From positions 1-55,725 of IMG/VR virus record IMGVR_UViG_3300046001_005126: a stretch of DNA of 55,725 bases. The stretch is one strand, 5' to 3'. Below, in pieces: positions 23,123 through 31,251 of this stretch (its first letter is position 1; every line of letters starts with the position of its first letter). Source of the stretch: a virus. The notes beneath the pieces were generated by a model. That model made no database searches, was not told where the DNA came from, and worked only from the letters and a program-made list of their open reading frames with translations. Both the position numbers and the translations under genes were made by a program.

Positions 23123-23536
23123 ATGATCAAGGTCTACACGGGCGGAACTTTCGATTTGTTTCATGCGGGGCATGTGCGATTCCTTCGCCGGTGCGCAGAT
23201 ATCGGGTACGTGACGGTTTCAGTAAACACAGATGACTTTGTATTGCGGTATAAAGGGAAAGCCCCTGTCATCAAACTTGAGGACCGCATTGCAGTCCTTG
23301 ACGCATGCCGGTGGGTTTCATGCGTAGTGGTGAATGAAGGTGACGAAGATTCAAAAGTCGCAATTGAAAAGATTTCCCCGGATGTAATCGCGATTGGTTC
23401 TGACTGGCAGGCAAAAGACTACTGCCGACAGATGGGGTTCACATCAGAATGGCTGGAAGCCAGAAACATTGCACTGGTATACCTGCCCTATACGGATGGA
23501 ATTTCATCAACCTTGATTAAAGAGAGAATGCAATGA
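23123..23536 (+). CDS. Glycerol-3-phosphate cytidylyltransferase-like nucleotidyltransferase
   Basis: 137 residues, the usual length of TagD-type enzymes. G-G-T-F-D-L-F-H-A-G-H near 7-17 holds the H-x-G-H nucleotide-binding motif, and the I-S-S-T-L-I motif near 128 completes the family pattern. It activates a phosphorylated alcohol or sugar as a CDP derivative (glycerol-3-phosphate, or the heptose/ADP relatives). The start at 23123 is chosen with GGAGG upstream. It could supply a CDP-activated building block for this cassette, the only donor-making enzyme seen here. Confidence 0.88.
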   Translation: MIKVYTGGTFDLFHAGHVRFLRRCADIGYVTVSVNTDDFVLRYKGKAPVIKLEDRIAVLDACRWVSCVVVNEGDEDSKVAIEKISPDVIAIGSDWQAKDYCRQMGFTSEWLEARNIALVYLPYTDGISSTLIKERMQ

Positions 23537-24195
23537 TTCACATTCTGATGCCGACCAGAAACAAGCCCGAAGAAATCACCAGAGTGTGCAGCGAGTTAAG
23601 CGGATCGGAGTGTCGACTGTGGCTTTACGTGGCAGATGACGACCCTAAACTCGGCGAATACCAATCATTGCGTTTACCGACTGCAGCAACAGTCGTCTTC
23701 GGAACACCACTGGGGTTCAGTCGCGGAGTGAATCATCTTGCGAGCATCGCAGCAAAACAGCCAAACGCGACTATGCTCATGCGTGCCGAGGATGACTTTT
23801 ATTTCAAGCCGGGGTGGGATAAAAAATACAAAGAAGCCATGTGGAAAGACGGCGTCGGAATGGTATGGTGTAATTATGTGATGAAGGGGCCGGAAGCAGA
23901 GCCACACACAGCAGCGATAGGACTTGGGTGGTATCGTGCGCTCGGATGGTTTTCGTTGCCTGGCGTTCAACACCACTACTGCGATAACGTGTTGCGAGAA
24001 ATTGCTGAGGCCGCTGGTCGCAGCAGATACATCCCAGAGCCGATGATTGAGCATCGGCACAACCTCAAAGATCCAAGAAAGTGTGGGCATGGCCAGCAAA
24101 TCTATGATGCAGACAAAAAAAGGTATGATCAGTGGCGGAGTGGCGAAAAAGCAGACGACTGCAGACGAATTTTCGAAGCTCGACATGGAGTCTAG
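23533..24195 (+). CDS. Family-2-like glycosyltransferase, 220 aa
   Basis: Starts on an ATGA overlap. The N-terminus I-H-I-L-M-P-T-R-N-K-P-E-E-I is a typical GT2 start (P-T-x-N), and A-E-D-D-F-Y-F-K-P-G-W near 92-102 is the metal-binding Asp motif. It closely resembles the D-D-D-I-E-F-L-K-P-G-W of the gene at 22223, suggesting a shared origin. No membrane segment. Confidence 0.75.
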   Translation: MIHILMPTRNKPEEITRVCSELSGSECRLWLYVADDDPKLGEYQSLRLPTAATVVFGTPLGFSRGVNHLASIAAKQPNATMLMRAEDDFYFKPGWDKKYKEAMWKDGVGMVWCNYVMKGPEAEPHTAAIGLGWYRALGWFSLPGVQHHYCDNVLREIAEAAGRSRYIPEPMIEHRHNLKDPRKCGHGQQIYDADKKRYDQWRSGEKADDCRRIFEARHGV

Positions 24196-24343
24196 CCTGA
24201 TTGCGGGCGAGATGATGATCAGGGTTCGCGTGACTGACGGGAAAGTGCTGACACGAGTTCAGACAAAAGAATTCCCGAACGCGGACATCGCAATCGCGGC
24301 AAAGTCAATCGAAGAACAATTGGCGACTCTGTACGCCACATAG
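24185..24343 (+). CDS. Hypothetical small protein, 52 aa or longer
   Basis: A frame of at least 52 codons from the ATG at 24185, overlapping the end of the previous gene. Longer in-frame starts exist at 24125 and 24089, but none has a good ribosome site. The visible part (I-R-V-R-V-T-D-G-K-V-L-T-R-V-Q-T-K-E-F-P) has the amphipathic alternation of a small beta protein. Function unknown. Confidence 0.45.
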   Translation: MESSLIAGEMMIRVRVTDGKVLTRVQTKEFPNADIAIAAKSIEEQLATLYAT

Positions 24344-24348
24344 TATTG

Positions 24349-25098
24349 ATGGCGGCGAAATCAATGACCCAGTTCGTCTATCTCAACGTCATCGGTCCCG
24401 ACAACGGCGAAGAACTCCGGCTGTCGATGGCATCCGTGCGGAAGAACTTCACAGGATCGTCGACGTTCACGATCATCGGTGAAAAGCCGAACTGGTACAC
24501 AGGGCATCACATTCCGGCTTCACGCCTGACGAAGATGCGAGAACTGCCAGGTCGCATGGCGTTCCGCGACACACAAGCGAAGATCATGCTGGCAGCGTCT
24601 CATCCGGAGATCGACGAAGAGTTCGTCTGGATGATGGATGACCAGTTCTTCCTGAAGCCAGCGTCGATCGAGGATCTCAGAGTTCTTCGGTACGATCCGT
24701 GGTATCGGACGAATTCGAAGCGTGAATGGCATCGACTGATCAAGATGACGTTCGCCGCGCTGGCTGCAAATGGCAGGTCTAACTTTCAGGCCGGCACTCA
24801 TCTTCCGCATGTCTTCGAGAAGACGAAACTGCAGCAGATGTTCGTCGAATACGGGTTCCCGAATAATTTGTACCTGTTCGAAATACTGTACGAAAATCAT
24901 TGGCAATTGGATCGCACGCCGATACCTTACGGAAGCATTTGGCAGGGTGTTCAGTATCCGCAGTTTCTGAAGAGATTGCTGAGGCCGCTGATGTCTCGCC
25001 AATTGAATGAAATTGATGCCAATGTGCTCAACTACCAGAGCAACGTATGGAGGCCGACTATGCGAGATTGGCTGAGGAACAGGTTTACGGAGGAATGA
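24349..25098 (+). CDS. Stealth-like / GT-A sugar-phosphate transferase candidate, 249 aa
   Basis: The start region, E-E-L-R-L-S-M-A-S-V-R-K-N-F, resembles the opening of stealth capsule phosphotransferases (E-L-R-Y-S-L-R-S-I), and F-V-W-M-M-D-D-Q-F-F-L-K-P near 88-100 resembles their D-D-x-F-F motif. Stealth enzymes move a hexose-1-phosphate onto a sugar. The resemblance is partial, so a plain GT-A glycosyltransferase is the alternative. In-frame starts also occur at 24346 and 24364. Confidence 0.6.
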   Translation: MAAKSMTQFVYLNVIGPDNGEELRLSMASVRKNFTGSSTFTIIGEKPNWYTGHHIPASRLTKMRELPGRMAFRDTQAKIMLAASHPEIDEEFVWMMDDQFFLKPASIEDLRVLRYDPWYRTNSKREWHRLIKMTFAALAANGRSNFQAGTHLPHVFEKTKLQQMFVEYGFPNNLYLFEILYENHWQLDRTPIPYGSIWQGVQYPQFLKRLLRPLMSRQLNEIDANVLNYQSNVWRPTMRDWLRNRFTEE

Positions 25099-25099
25099 G

Positions 25100-26590
25100 A
25101 TGCTCAATGTTTTCACCTACTGGGAGCATGCTCCGAAAGCTCGCAAGTGGCCTTACATTGAATTTTGCCTCGACACTATTCGATCGAAGTGTTTGGACGG
25201 CTGTTTGTTCCACCATATTACTTCAGCGAATATCGAGAAGTACATCCCAGACGGGATCATTCATCCGTCATGGAAGAACATCAAAGAACTCGGTGTGAAG
25301 TCCGATTGCGTCCGCGCTGCTGTGCTGATGCAGTATGGCGGGCTTTACATTGACGCAGATACGCTGATGCTGCGATCGCCAAAGGAACTCGACACAGGGC
25401 ATGAATGCGGATTCATGACGTGGTCTACTCCGCCGCGACGGGTAATCGCTGGTTACATCTACTGCTTCCCAGGCAGCGAAGTCGCGAAGAAGTGGGTTGC
25501 GAATATCAATGCAATGCTCGAGCAGGGAAAGCATGGATGGACTGATCTTGGAGAGAGGTGCCTGACTCCTGCCGTTGATTCCAGCGAAAACACGATCAAC
25601 TGGCCTTTGGCGACATTCCTCCCAATAGAGATCGACACGGATGTCCAGCGGTTCTTTAGCAGTTCTCCGTGGAAGGCTCCGGATCAGTCAGTCGCGATTG
25701 GATTGAATCATTCTCTTATGACGAGGAAGTATGCTGGAGAAATGAGGTCTGCAGGTCACGAGAATGCGTCGTTTAAGAAAAGATCGAAGGACTCAAAGCT
25801 AACGATTCACAAGATCTTCAGCAAAAGCAGATCATCTCAGAGTCAAATGAGGATCGGAGTTTGCGTTCCAACATTCCGCAGGCCGAAACTGCTTGGGCAT
25901 TTGATCTCCTGCTTCGAAAGCCAAAAGTACGAAGACAGGCTCCTGATCGCATATGACGACCATGGAGAGATCGCTGAGTCGTCCGGCGATCGCTGGAAGA
26001 TCGTAAGTCGCAACGATCCACATGCCTCTCTAGGAGATAAGAGAAACGCGATCGCTGAGATGTTCGGCGATTCCGTCGATGCATTCGTGTTCTGGGATGA
26101 CGACGACATCTTCCTTCCTGATGCATTGTCTGCCGTGGAGAACGCACTGAGCCGATCAGACTGGTGCAGGGCGAGTCAGGTACTTGTTCGTGGAACTCGG
26201 GATCTGTCGCGGTGCAAGACTTACTGGCGCGAAGACAAGTCTGACAAAGCGTTTCAGTGTACCTGGGGGGTGACTCGTTCTGCGTTCTGGAGTGTCGGCG
26301 GGTTCGATTCTGTTTCTCTGGGAGAAGACCTTCGACTTGCAAAGAAACTGCGAGACGCGAAGATCAGCGAGGCTGACCCGATTGCAATGGGATGGAGTCC
26401 TTATGCTGTTTCATCGCCATACGGAAATGAACACTTTTCGTGGACTGTTAAGGATTACGAGAAGTGGAAGGATGTCGCAAAGTCTGACGGCGAATTCAGG
26501 GTTGCGGATCATCCATTCAGTTTGAAGATTGCAGATCATGTCAATGATCGATCTTGGAAGGGAGATTGGTATGACGACGAAGTACGATGA
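25100..26590 (+). CDS. Bifunctional GT32-GT2 glycosyltransferase
   Basis: 496 residues. N-terminal half: the family-32 (DXD sugar-binding) signature S-D-C-V-R-A-A-V-L-M-Q-Y-G-G-L-Y-I-D-A-D near 68-87. C-terminal half from about residue 250: a family-2 enzyme starting M-R-I-G-V-C-V-P-T-F-R-R-P, with F-W-D-D-D-D-I-F-L-P-D-A near 330 and a W-G-V-T-R-S-A-F-W-S-V-G-G-F-D acceptor region. The two domains are joined by a Ser/Lys linker. Two transfers in one polypeptide suggest sequential addition of sugars. Confidence 0.82.
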   Translation: MLNVFTYWEHAPKARKWPYIEFCLDTIRSKCLDGCLFHHITSANIEKYIPDGIIHPSWKNIKELGVKSDCVRAAVLMQYGGLYIDADTLMLRSPKELDTGHECGFMTWSTPPRRVIAGYIYCFPGSEVAKKWVANINAMLEQGKHGWTDLGERCLTPAVDSSENTINWPLATFLPIEIDTDVQRFFSSSPWKAPDQSVAIGLNHSLMTRKYAGEMRSAGHENASFKKRSKDSKLTIHKIFSKSRSSQSQMRIGVCVPTFRRPKLLGHLISCFESQKYEDRLLIAYDDHGEIAESSGDRWKIVSRNDPHASLGDKRNAIAEMFGDSVDAFVFWDDDDIFLPDALSAVENALSRSDWCRASQVLVRGTRDLSRCKTYWREDKSDKAFQCTWGVTRSAFWSVGGFDSVSLGEDLRLAKKLRDAKISEADPIAMGWSPYAVSSPYGNEHFSWTVKDYEKWKDVAKSDGEFRVADHPFSLKIADHVNDRSWKGDWYDDEVR

Positions 26591-27278
26591 AGAGAAGCGA
26601 TTCTGGAAGGATGAGATCTCTTTTTACGTCCGATGGTTCCACGGAAGAATCAAGGAACTGTACGGCATTCCCTGTCCGAAGCAGCATGAGAAGATTCAGC
26701 GTTTCTCTTCGGAAGAACTGAATGCGATCGAGACGTGGATCAATGCCGACAAATGGCGATACTGCAAGAGACTGCATGTTGAGCCAACGTACTTCTCGGG
26801 CAAGAAAGTTCTGGAAGTTGGCTCTGGTCCGCTGGGGTTGAGTCGGTTCTTTGCTGGCGCGGAAGTGCATTATCTCGATCCACTTCATGCATGGTACTGG
26901 CAGTGCGGATACCGCAAGGTTGGATATTCAATCGAGGCGAGAATAGAAGACTGCATGCACCATCGATATGACGCTGTAATTTCAGTGAATGCAATCGATC
27001 ATGTCGATCAGTTTGAAGACGCAATCGATGCCTGTGAAATGATGTGCGACATGGACGGCGAAATCCGCATGGACATCCACTACCACGCACCAACAGTCAC
27101 AGAACCACACGTCCTGAATGACGAGATCGTCGCTGCGGCATTTAAGAGATTCGACATGAAGAAGATAGCGGAGAATCCGTCGCGAGTCTTCTATCCACGC
27201 GGTACGCATCCAGACTCCGATCGATTCGCTGTGTGGAGCAATCGCGACTACGTTTATGACGCAGTGAGGTCGCTGTGA
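26571..27278 (+). CDS. Class I SAM-dependent methyltransferase, 235 aa
   Basis: Start at the ATG 26571 after AAGGGAG. The SAM site is K-V-L-E-V-G-S-G-P-L-G-L-S near 76-88, with an acidic residue at the end of the next strand (H-Y-L-D-P) and a later D-A-V-I-S-V-N-A-I-D-H-V. Typical of O- or C-methyltransferases acting on small molecules or sugars. It overlaps the GT gene before it by 20 bases and the radical SAM gene after it by four. Confidence 0.82.
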   Translation: MTTKYDEEKRFWKDEISFYVRWFHGRIKELYGIPCPKQHEKIQRFSSEELNAIETWINADKWRYCKRLHVEPTYFSGKKVLEVGSGPLGLSRFFAGAEVHYLDPLHAWYWQCGYRKVGYSIEARIEDCMHHRYDAVISVNAIDHVDQFEDAIDACEMMCDMDGEIRMDIHYHAPTVTEPHVLNDEIVAAAFKRFDMKKIAENPSRVFYPRGTHPDSDRFAVWSNRDYVYDAVRSL

Positions 27279-28195
27279 ACCGAGAACAAGCACTTGCAAA
27301 GATGGTCGCCCCTGTCAAGAAGCGAAAGACTGCCTGGCTGAAAGGAATCATCCAGATCCACGTCACCCGCGCCTGTGATTTGGCATGCTCCAATTGCACG
27401 CAAGGATCTCAGTTCGGAGGCAAGGCCTCGTTCATTACCGAAGAAAACTTCGAGGCGGCTGTCATCAGTCTGAAGGACTATTTCGGCGTTGTGGGGATCT
27501 TCGGCGGGAATGCCGCTCTTGCTCCAAACTTCGAAGCACTCTGCCTAATCCTTGAAAAGCATATCCCGAAGAATCGTCGAGGACTCTGGTGCAACAATCC
27601 ACGAGGACACGGCAAGCTGATGCGACGGGTGTTTAACCCGAAAGTTTCGAACCTGAATGTGCATTTGGTTAAGGACGCCTACGACGAATTTAAGCGTGAC
27701 TGGCCAGAGTCAGAACCGTTCGGACTTCACCACGACTCACGTCATTCTCCCGTCTACGGATCACTGGAGAAACTGGTTCCGGACGAGTCGCAGCGATGGG
27801 ATCTCATCGGCAACTGTGCGATCAACCAGAACTGGTCGGCGATGATCTGTCAGTTCCGTGGCGAACTTCGCGGATACTTCTGCGAGATTGCTGGCGGGCA
27901 GGCGATGCTGAACCAAGAGAATCCGGAATACCCTGATACCGGAGTGAGAATCGAGGCAGGATGGTGGAAGAAGGCGATGCCGGAATACGGCGCACAAGTC
28001 GACTTTCATTGCCATCGATGTCTCGTTCCGTTGAACGGTCACGGGGCGCTGGCTCAGGCCGACAAGAAGACACAGGTCACGGAAGAGTATTCTCACCTGA
28101 AGTTAAAGTCTGGAGGAACATTCCAGATCGTCGACAGTGTCAATGACATTCTTCCCGAAGAAAATCGCATCGTGACGGAGTACCTTGGAACATGA
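27275..28195 (+). CDS. Radical SAM enzyme, 306 aa
   Basis: GTG start. The 4Fe-4S motif C-D-L-A-C-S-N-C (C34, C38, C41) is the canonical C-x3-C-x2-C. Other cysteines near the C-terminal half (N-C-A-I, I-C-Q-F, Y-F-C-E-I-A-G-G, F-H-C-H-R-C) recall auxiliary-cluster domains. Radical SAM enzymes in sugar loci do difficult C-C or C-H chemistry such as sugar epimerisation, deoxygenation or methylation, often with a B12 domain, which is not evident here. The specific reaction cannot be told. Confidence 0.85.
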   Translation: MNREQALAKMVAPVKKRKTAWLKGIIQIHVTRACDLACSNCTQGSQFGGKASFITEENFEAAVISLKDYFGVVGIFGGNAALAPNFEALCLILEKHIPKNRRGLWCNNPRGHGKLMRRVFNPKVSNLNVHLVKDAYDEFKRDWPESEPFGLHHDSRHSPVYGSLEKLVPDESQRWDLIGNCAINQNWSAMICQFRGELRGYFCEIAGGQAMLNQENPEYPDTGVRIEAGWWKKAMPEYGAQVDFHCHRCLVPLNGHGALAQADKKTQVTEEYSHLKLKSGGTFQIVDSVNDILPEENRIVTEYLGT

Positions 28196-28734
28196 GAATA
28201 CAAACTCGTGACTGCTTGGGTGATGTTGCGAACGCTTTGGGCCTTAGAACTGCTGTCGAGGTAGGGACTCATCAGGCAGTATTTGCCCGCTCATTCATGA
28301 AGAGATTCAGGGGATCGATCACGCTTGTCGATCCTTGGCTCGACTACGAGCAGGGCAAGGATGCGTTTTATCCTTCTGTCGACCCAACAAGCAAGACTCG
28401 ATCGAAGGACATGCAGATCGCCGTCGGGATCATGACGGAATTCTACGGACGGGTGACTTTTATGCAGACGACGGGTGAGCAGGCGTCTCATTCGTTTGCC
28501 GATTCATCAGTCGGCATTGTCTACATCGACGCACTTCACGAGTATCAAGACGTGATCAGCGATATCAACACATGGTTTCCGAAAGTTGCCAGTGGAGGGA
28601 TCATTGCAGGTCACGACTTTAGTTACATGCTTCCCGGAGTTGTTGCTGCTGTGGAAGAATTCAGGATCAAGAGCGGACTTCAGGTCAACCTGACTTGCGA
28701 CGATATGCCGTCATGGTGGGCGATCAAGAGATAG
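28192..28734 (+). CDS. Class I methyltransferase (Methyltransf_24 type), 180 aa
   Basis: Starts on an ATGA overlap. T-A-V-E-V-G-T-H-Q-A near 20-29 is the SAM loop; L-V-D-P-W near 44 carries the adenosine-binding acid; I-V-Y-I-D-A-L-H-E-Y near 116 and G-G-I-I-A-G-H-D-F near 137 match the Methyltransf_24 pattern I know from sugar and capsule loci. It probably methylates a hydroxyl on the glycan. Confidence 0.8.
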   Translation: MRIQTRDCLGDVANALGLRTAVEVGTHQAVFARSFMKRFRGSITLVDPWLDYEQGKDAFYPSVDPTSKTRSKDMQIAVGIMTEFYGRVTFMQTTGEQASHSFADSSVGIVYIDALHEYQDVISDINTWFPKVASGGIIAGHDFSYMLPGVVAAVEEFRIKSGLQVNLTCDDMPSWWAIKR

Positions 28735-28754
28735 TTCCAAGGAAGAGGCGTTTT

Positions 28755-29498
28755 ATGACAGCAATCAAGCCCCGAGGCATCACTGTCTGCGTCGACTACG
28801 CCGACATCCTCGCACTGACGCTTCCGTACAACCGGGAGTTCTTCAGCGAGTTCATGGTGGTCACGACGGTCAAGGATCATCAGACAATCCACCTCGCGCA
28901 GGAGAACGACTGTCATGTCCATCTCAGCGATGCTTTCTATCGTGGCGGCGCTGTGTTCAATAAGTTTGCAGCGATGGAAGAAGGGCTTGACGTTTTCGGT
29001 CGGCACGACTGGATGTGCATCATTGATGCTGACATCGTCATCCCGAAGAACAAGCTCGCCTGGGTGCCGAAGGTCGGGAAGATCTACACTCCGCATCGCA
29101 GAATTCTCCACCAGATCCCGGCGGAAATCCCGGAACATCGCCTATGGCGACAGTCGAAGAGGCCGATGAACAACGAAGAGTTCGCAGGCTACTTCCAGTT
29201 GTTCCATGCGAGCGAACCGTTCCTTCAGAAAACTCCGTGGCATGGGACGGACTGGACGTGGGCCGGTGGCGCTGACTCGTTCTTCCATCAGAAGTGGTCA
29301 GAGTCGAATAAGGTTCGGCCACCGTTCGAAGTTCTGCATCTCGGGCCACCGTTCATCAACTGGTGCGGACGAGTCACTCCGTTCGCTGATGGGACGACAC
29401 CCGAGAAGGCGATGCTTCGCAACGAGCATAGGATGATGCTGCTGAAGAATCGGCGGGAGAACAAGCAGGACAAGTACAAGGCGGAGAAACTGAAGTGA
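28755..29498 (+). CDS. GT-A-like glycosyltransferase, 247 aa
   Basis: The ATG at 28755 follows GGAAGAGG. It has a nucleotide-binding start (I-T-V-C-V-D-Y-A-D), I-I-D-A-D-I-V-I-P near 96-104 as the D-x-D motif, and a W-A-G-G-A-D-S-F-F region near 176. No membrane segment. The stop overlaps the next GTG start. Confidence 0.7.
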   Translation: MTAIKPRGITVCVDYADILALTLPYNREFFSEFMVVTTVKDHQTIHLAQENDCHVHLSDAFYRGGAVFNKFAAMEEGLDVFGRHDWMCIIDADIVIPKNKLAWVPKVGKIYTPHRRILHQIPAEIPEHRLWRQSKRPMNNEEFAGYFQLFHASEPFLQKTPWHGTDWTWAGGADSFFHQKWSESNKVRPPFEVLHLGPPFINWCGRVTPFADGTTPEKAMLRNEHRMMLLKNRRENKQDKYKAEKLK

Positions 29499-30298
29499 GA
29501 ATCTCCGTCGGAATTCTGTCAGCGCCGAGGCCAGAGCCGACGCTTCTCAAGTGTTCGAGTGCGATCGCTGAGTCTGGATTCAGCCTGATCCATCACGCGA
29601 CGGAATCAGAGAGCAGGCATTTTCTGTCGCCGTGTGAGTTTGAGCGATCGCCGACGGGATCTCTCGGGAACTTCCAGAATTGGCTGCAGACTGCCAGGGA
29701 TCTGCTCACGATGGACCACGACGCAATCCTGATCGCCGAGGATGATGCTTTGTTCTGCCGGGACGTGCATGCACTTCTGCAGCGGGATCTCTGGCCTTCC
29801 CGGGACTGTGGTTGCGTCTCGCTGTACTGCCCTGCAATGTCGCACTATTCCCAGACATCGTTCGGGCTCGGTAGAACTCGAGTCGTCATGCGGGAACCGC
29901 TGTCAAGCAGCAACAATCTGGTCGGCGCGCTCGCTCTTGTATTTCCGGCTGCTGTTCTGCGAGAACTCGTTTATCACGAATCGATCGGACTCTGGAAGGG
30001 ATCGCACTCGCAGGCGAGGAATCCCGGAACACCACCTTATGAGCGAAAGGCGGTCGACACATGGATTGGCAGAACTCTGGTTTCGATGGGTCTGTCGATT
30101 TGGAACTATTCGCCGAGCCTCGTTCAGCATTATGTCCCGAATCCAAAAGCGGCCAATTCTTCGCTTGGGCATGGTTTGGCCAACGGAAACCGCCAGTCGC
30201 GGTCGTGGGCTGGAAATTCAAGGCAGAGTGTGCTGGAAATGATTCCGGCGCGAAGGGAGAGATTTGATGGTGCCGGTGTACCTGAACATTCGGTCTGA
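29495..30298 (+). CDS. Glycosyltransferase-like protein, 267 aa
   Basis: GTG start. I-A-E-D-D-A-L-F-C-R-D near 85-95, with G-N-F-Q-N-W-L before it and V-S-L-Y-C-P-A after, matches point by point the first GT domain of the 878-residue protein at 19587 (V-Q-D-D-S-L-F-H-P-D, G-C-F-H-N-W-L, V-S-L-Y-T-A-S). The two are paralogues. It overlaps the next gene by 32 bases. Confidence 0.75.
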   Translation: MRISVGILSAPRPEPTLLKCSSAIAESGFSLIHHATESESRHFLSPCEFERSPTGSLGNFQNWLQTARDLLTMDHDAILIAEDDALFCRDVHALLQRDLWPSRDCGCVSLYCPAMSHYSQTSFGLGRTRVVMREPLSSSNNLVGALALVFPAAVLRELVYHESIGLWKGSHSQARNPGTPPYERKAVDTWIGRTLVSMGLSIWNYSPSLVQHYVPNPKAANSSLGHGLANGNRQSRSWAGNSRQSVLEMIPARRERFDGAGVPEHSV

Positions 30299-30977
30299 GT
30301 ATGCGGAGGCGGACAGTTCGCGGTATCGGTTCTCGCTGACCGAGAACATTCTGATCCCGAGCCTCAAGAATCAGGTCGCTCGAGGAGCGATCATCTTCCT
30401 GGAGCAGTCTCCGATGGATCCGTACTTCAAGCGGCGGGAGAAAGCCTTTAGGTCAGTCACTGATCGCGTTATTCCGATGCACGAGAAGGAAGGCATAGAA
30501 TTGCCGGCTAGAGTTGAGGCGACAGTTGGCGACGACGACTTCCTCGGGCCGGAGTTTGTCCAGAAAATGCGGATGGGGTTTACGCCGGAACGCGGAAACG
30601 TCCAGATGTTCATGCCGCATGGGTACATTTTCTTCGAGGGAGCCCTGCATCCGTGGCGGAACAAAGCGGATTTCATTGAGATCACTCAGTACGGAAACCC
30701 GGGTTCGCCGGTCGTTCGGCACGAAGGATTCGACATTGCCAGCACTCCGCAGTGGATTTACTGCAGGCATCAGATGAATTTTAACCCGCTTTCGGCTTCA
30801 GAAGTAGATGCTCCTGAGATAAAACTGGCTGCGTGGAAGGGTTGGCATCAAGGAATAGTGGCTCGCTATTGCCAAACCCAAGTCCTCACGGCGACTGCGA
30901 ATGGGTGTACTTTGCACCCAACAAAAAGCAAGTCGATGATGTACGCTAAGGGTTCTGCCCGTAGTCGAAGGAAATGA
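30267..30977 (+). CDS. Glycosyltransferase-like protein (second paralogue), 236 aa
   Basis: Start at the ATG 30267 after GGGAGAG. E-A-T-V-G-D-D-D-F-L-G-P-E-F near 88-101 and a later P-H-G-Y-I-F-F-E-G match the second GT domain of the 878-residue protein (R-V-D-D-D-D-M-L, P-I-G-C-L-W-S-E-G). This and the gene at 29495 lie side by side in the same order as the fused domains. The C-terminus is basic (S-A-R-S-R-R-K). Confidence 0.72.
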   Translation: MVPVYLNIRSEYAEADSSRYRFSLTENILIPSLKNQVARGAIIFLEQSPMDPYFKRREKAFRSVTDRVIPMHEKEGIELPARVEATVGDDDFLGPEFVQKMRMGFTPERGNVQMFMPHGYIFFEGALHPWRNKADFIEITQYGNPGSPVVRHEGFDIASTPQWIYCRHQMNFNPLSASEVDAPEIKLAAWKGWHQGIVARYCQTQVLTATANGCTLHPTKSKSMMYAKGSARSRRK

Positions 30978-31249
30978 TCATGGACTGTCTGGTTTGCTGG
31001 CTAGCAACATTTGGATTCGCTTTTACCATCGCGTTGACGCATGGTCCGCTGGGCTTATTCAAGACGATGCGGGAGAAAGTGAAGGCTCGCTTCGGCGAAA
31101 AACACTGGGTGACAATCGGAATTGGGTGCCCCGTCTGTATCAGCATGTGGGTTGCAATTCTGTTCACAATAGCCTCCGGTGGGGGCATCCTGATGTGGGC
31201 GTCGAGCGTGGGGTTCACCTGCGCTGTGACAAGCATCAGTCCCGATTAA
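30974..31249 (+). CDS. Small membrane protein with C-x-x-C motifs, 91 aa
   Basis: Two hydrophobic segments (about 5-22 and 57-80) with a charged loop between, and paired cysteines (D-C-L-V-C-W, G-C-P-V-C-I-S-M-W). The layout recalls DUF1360-type inner-membrane proteins; the C-P-V-C-x-S-x-W motif in particular is typical there. The start may be 30974 (overlap) or 30980 (better spacing from AAGGA). It could be a holin-class or host-membrane protein. Confidence 0.6.
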   Translation: MIMDCLVCWLATFGFAFTIALTHGPLGLFKTMREKVKARFGEKHWVTIGIGCPVCISMWVAILFTIASGGGILMWASSVGFTCAVTSISPD

Positions 31250-31251
31250 GT

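Noticed and set aside
19587-30977. DNA base hypermodification pathway as the role of the glycosyltransferase cassette
   Set aside because: No hydroxymethylpyrimidine synthase, kinase or related base-modifying gene is present; the cassette is tied to tail genes, so DNA glucosylation is unlikely.
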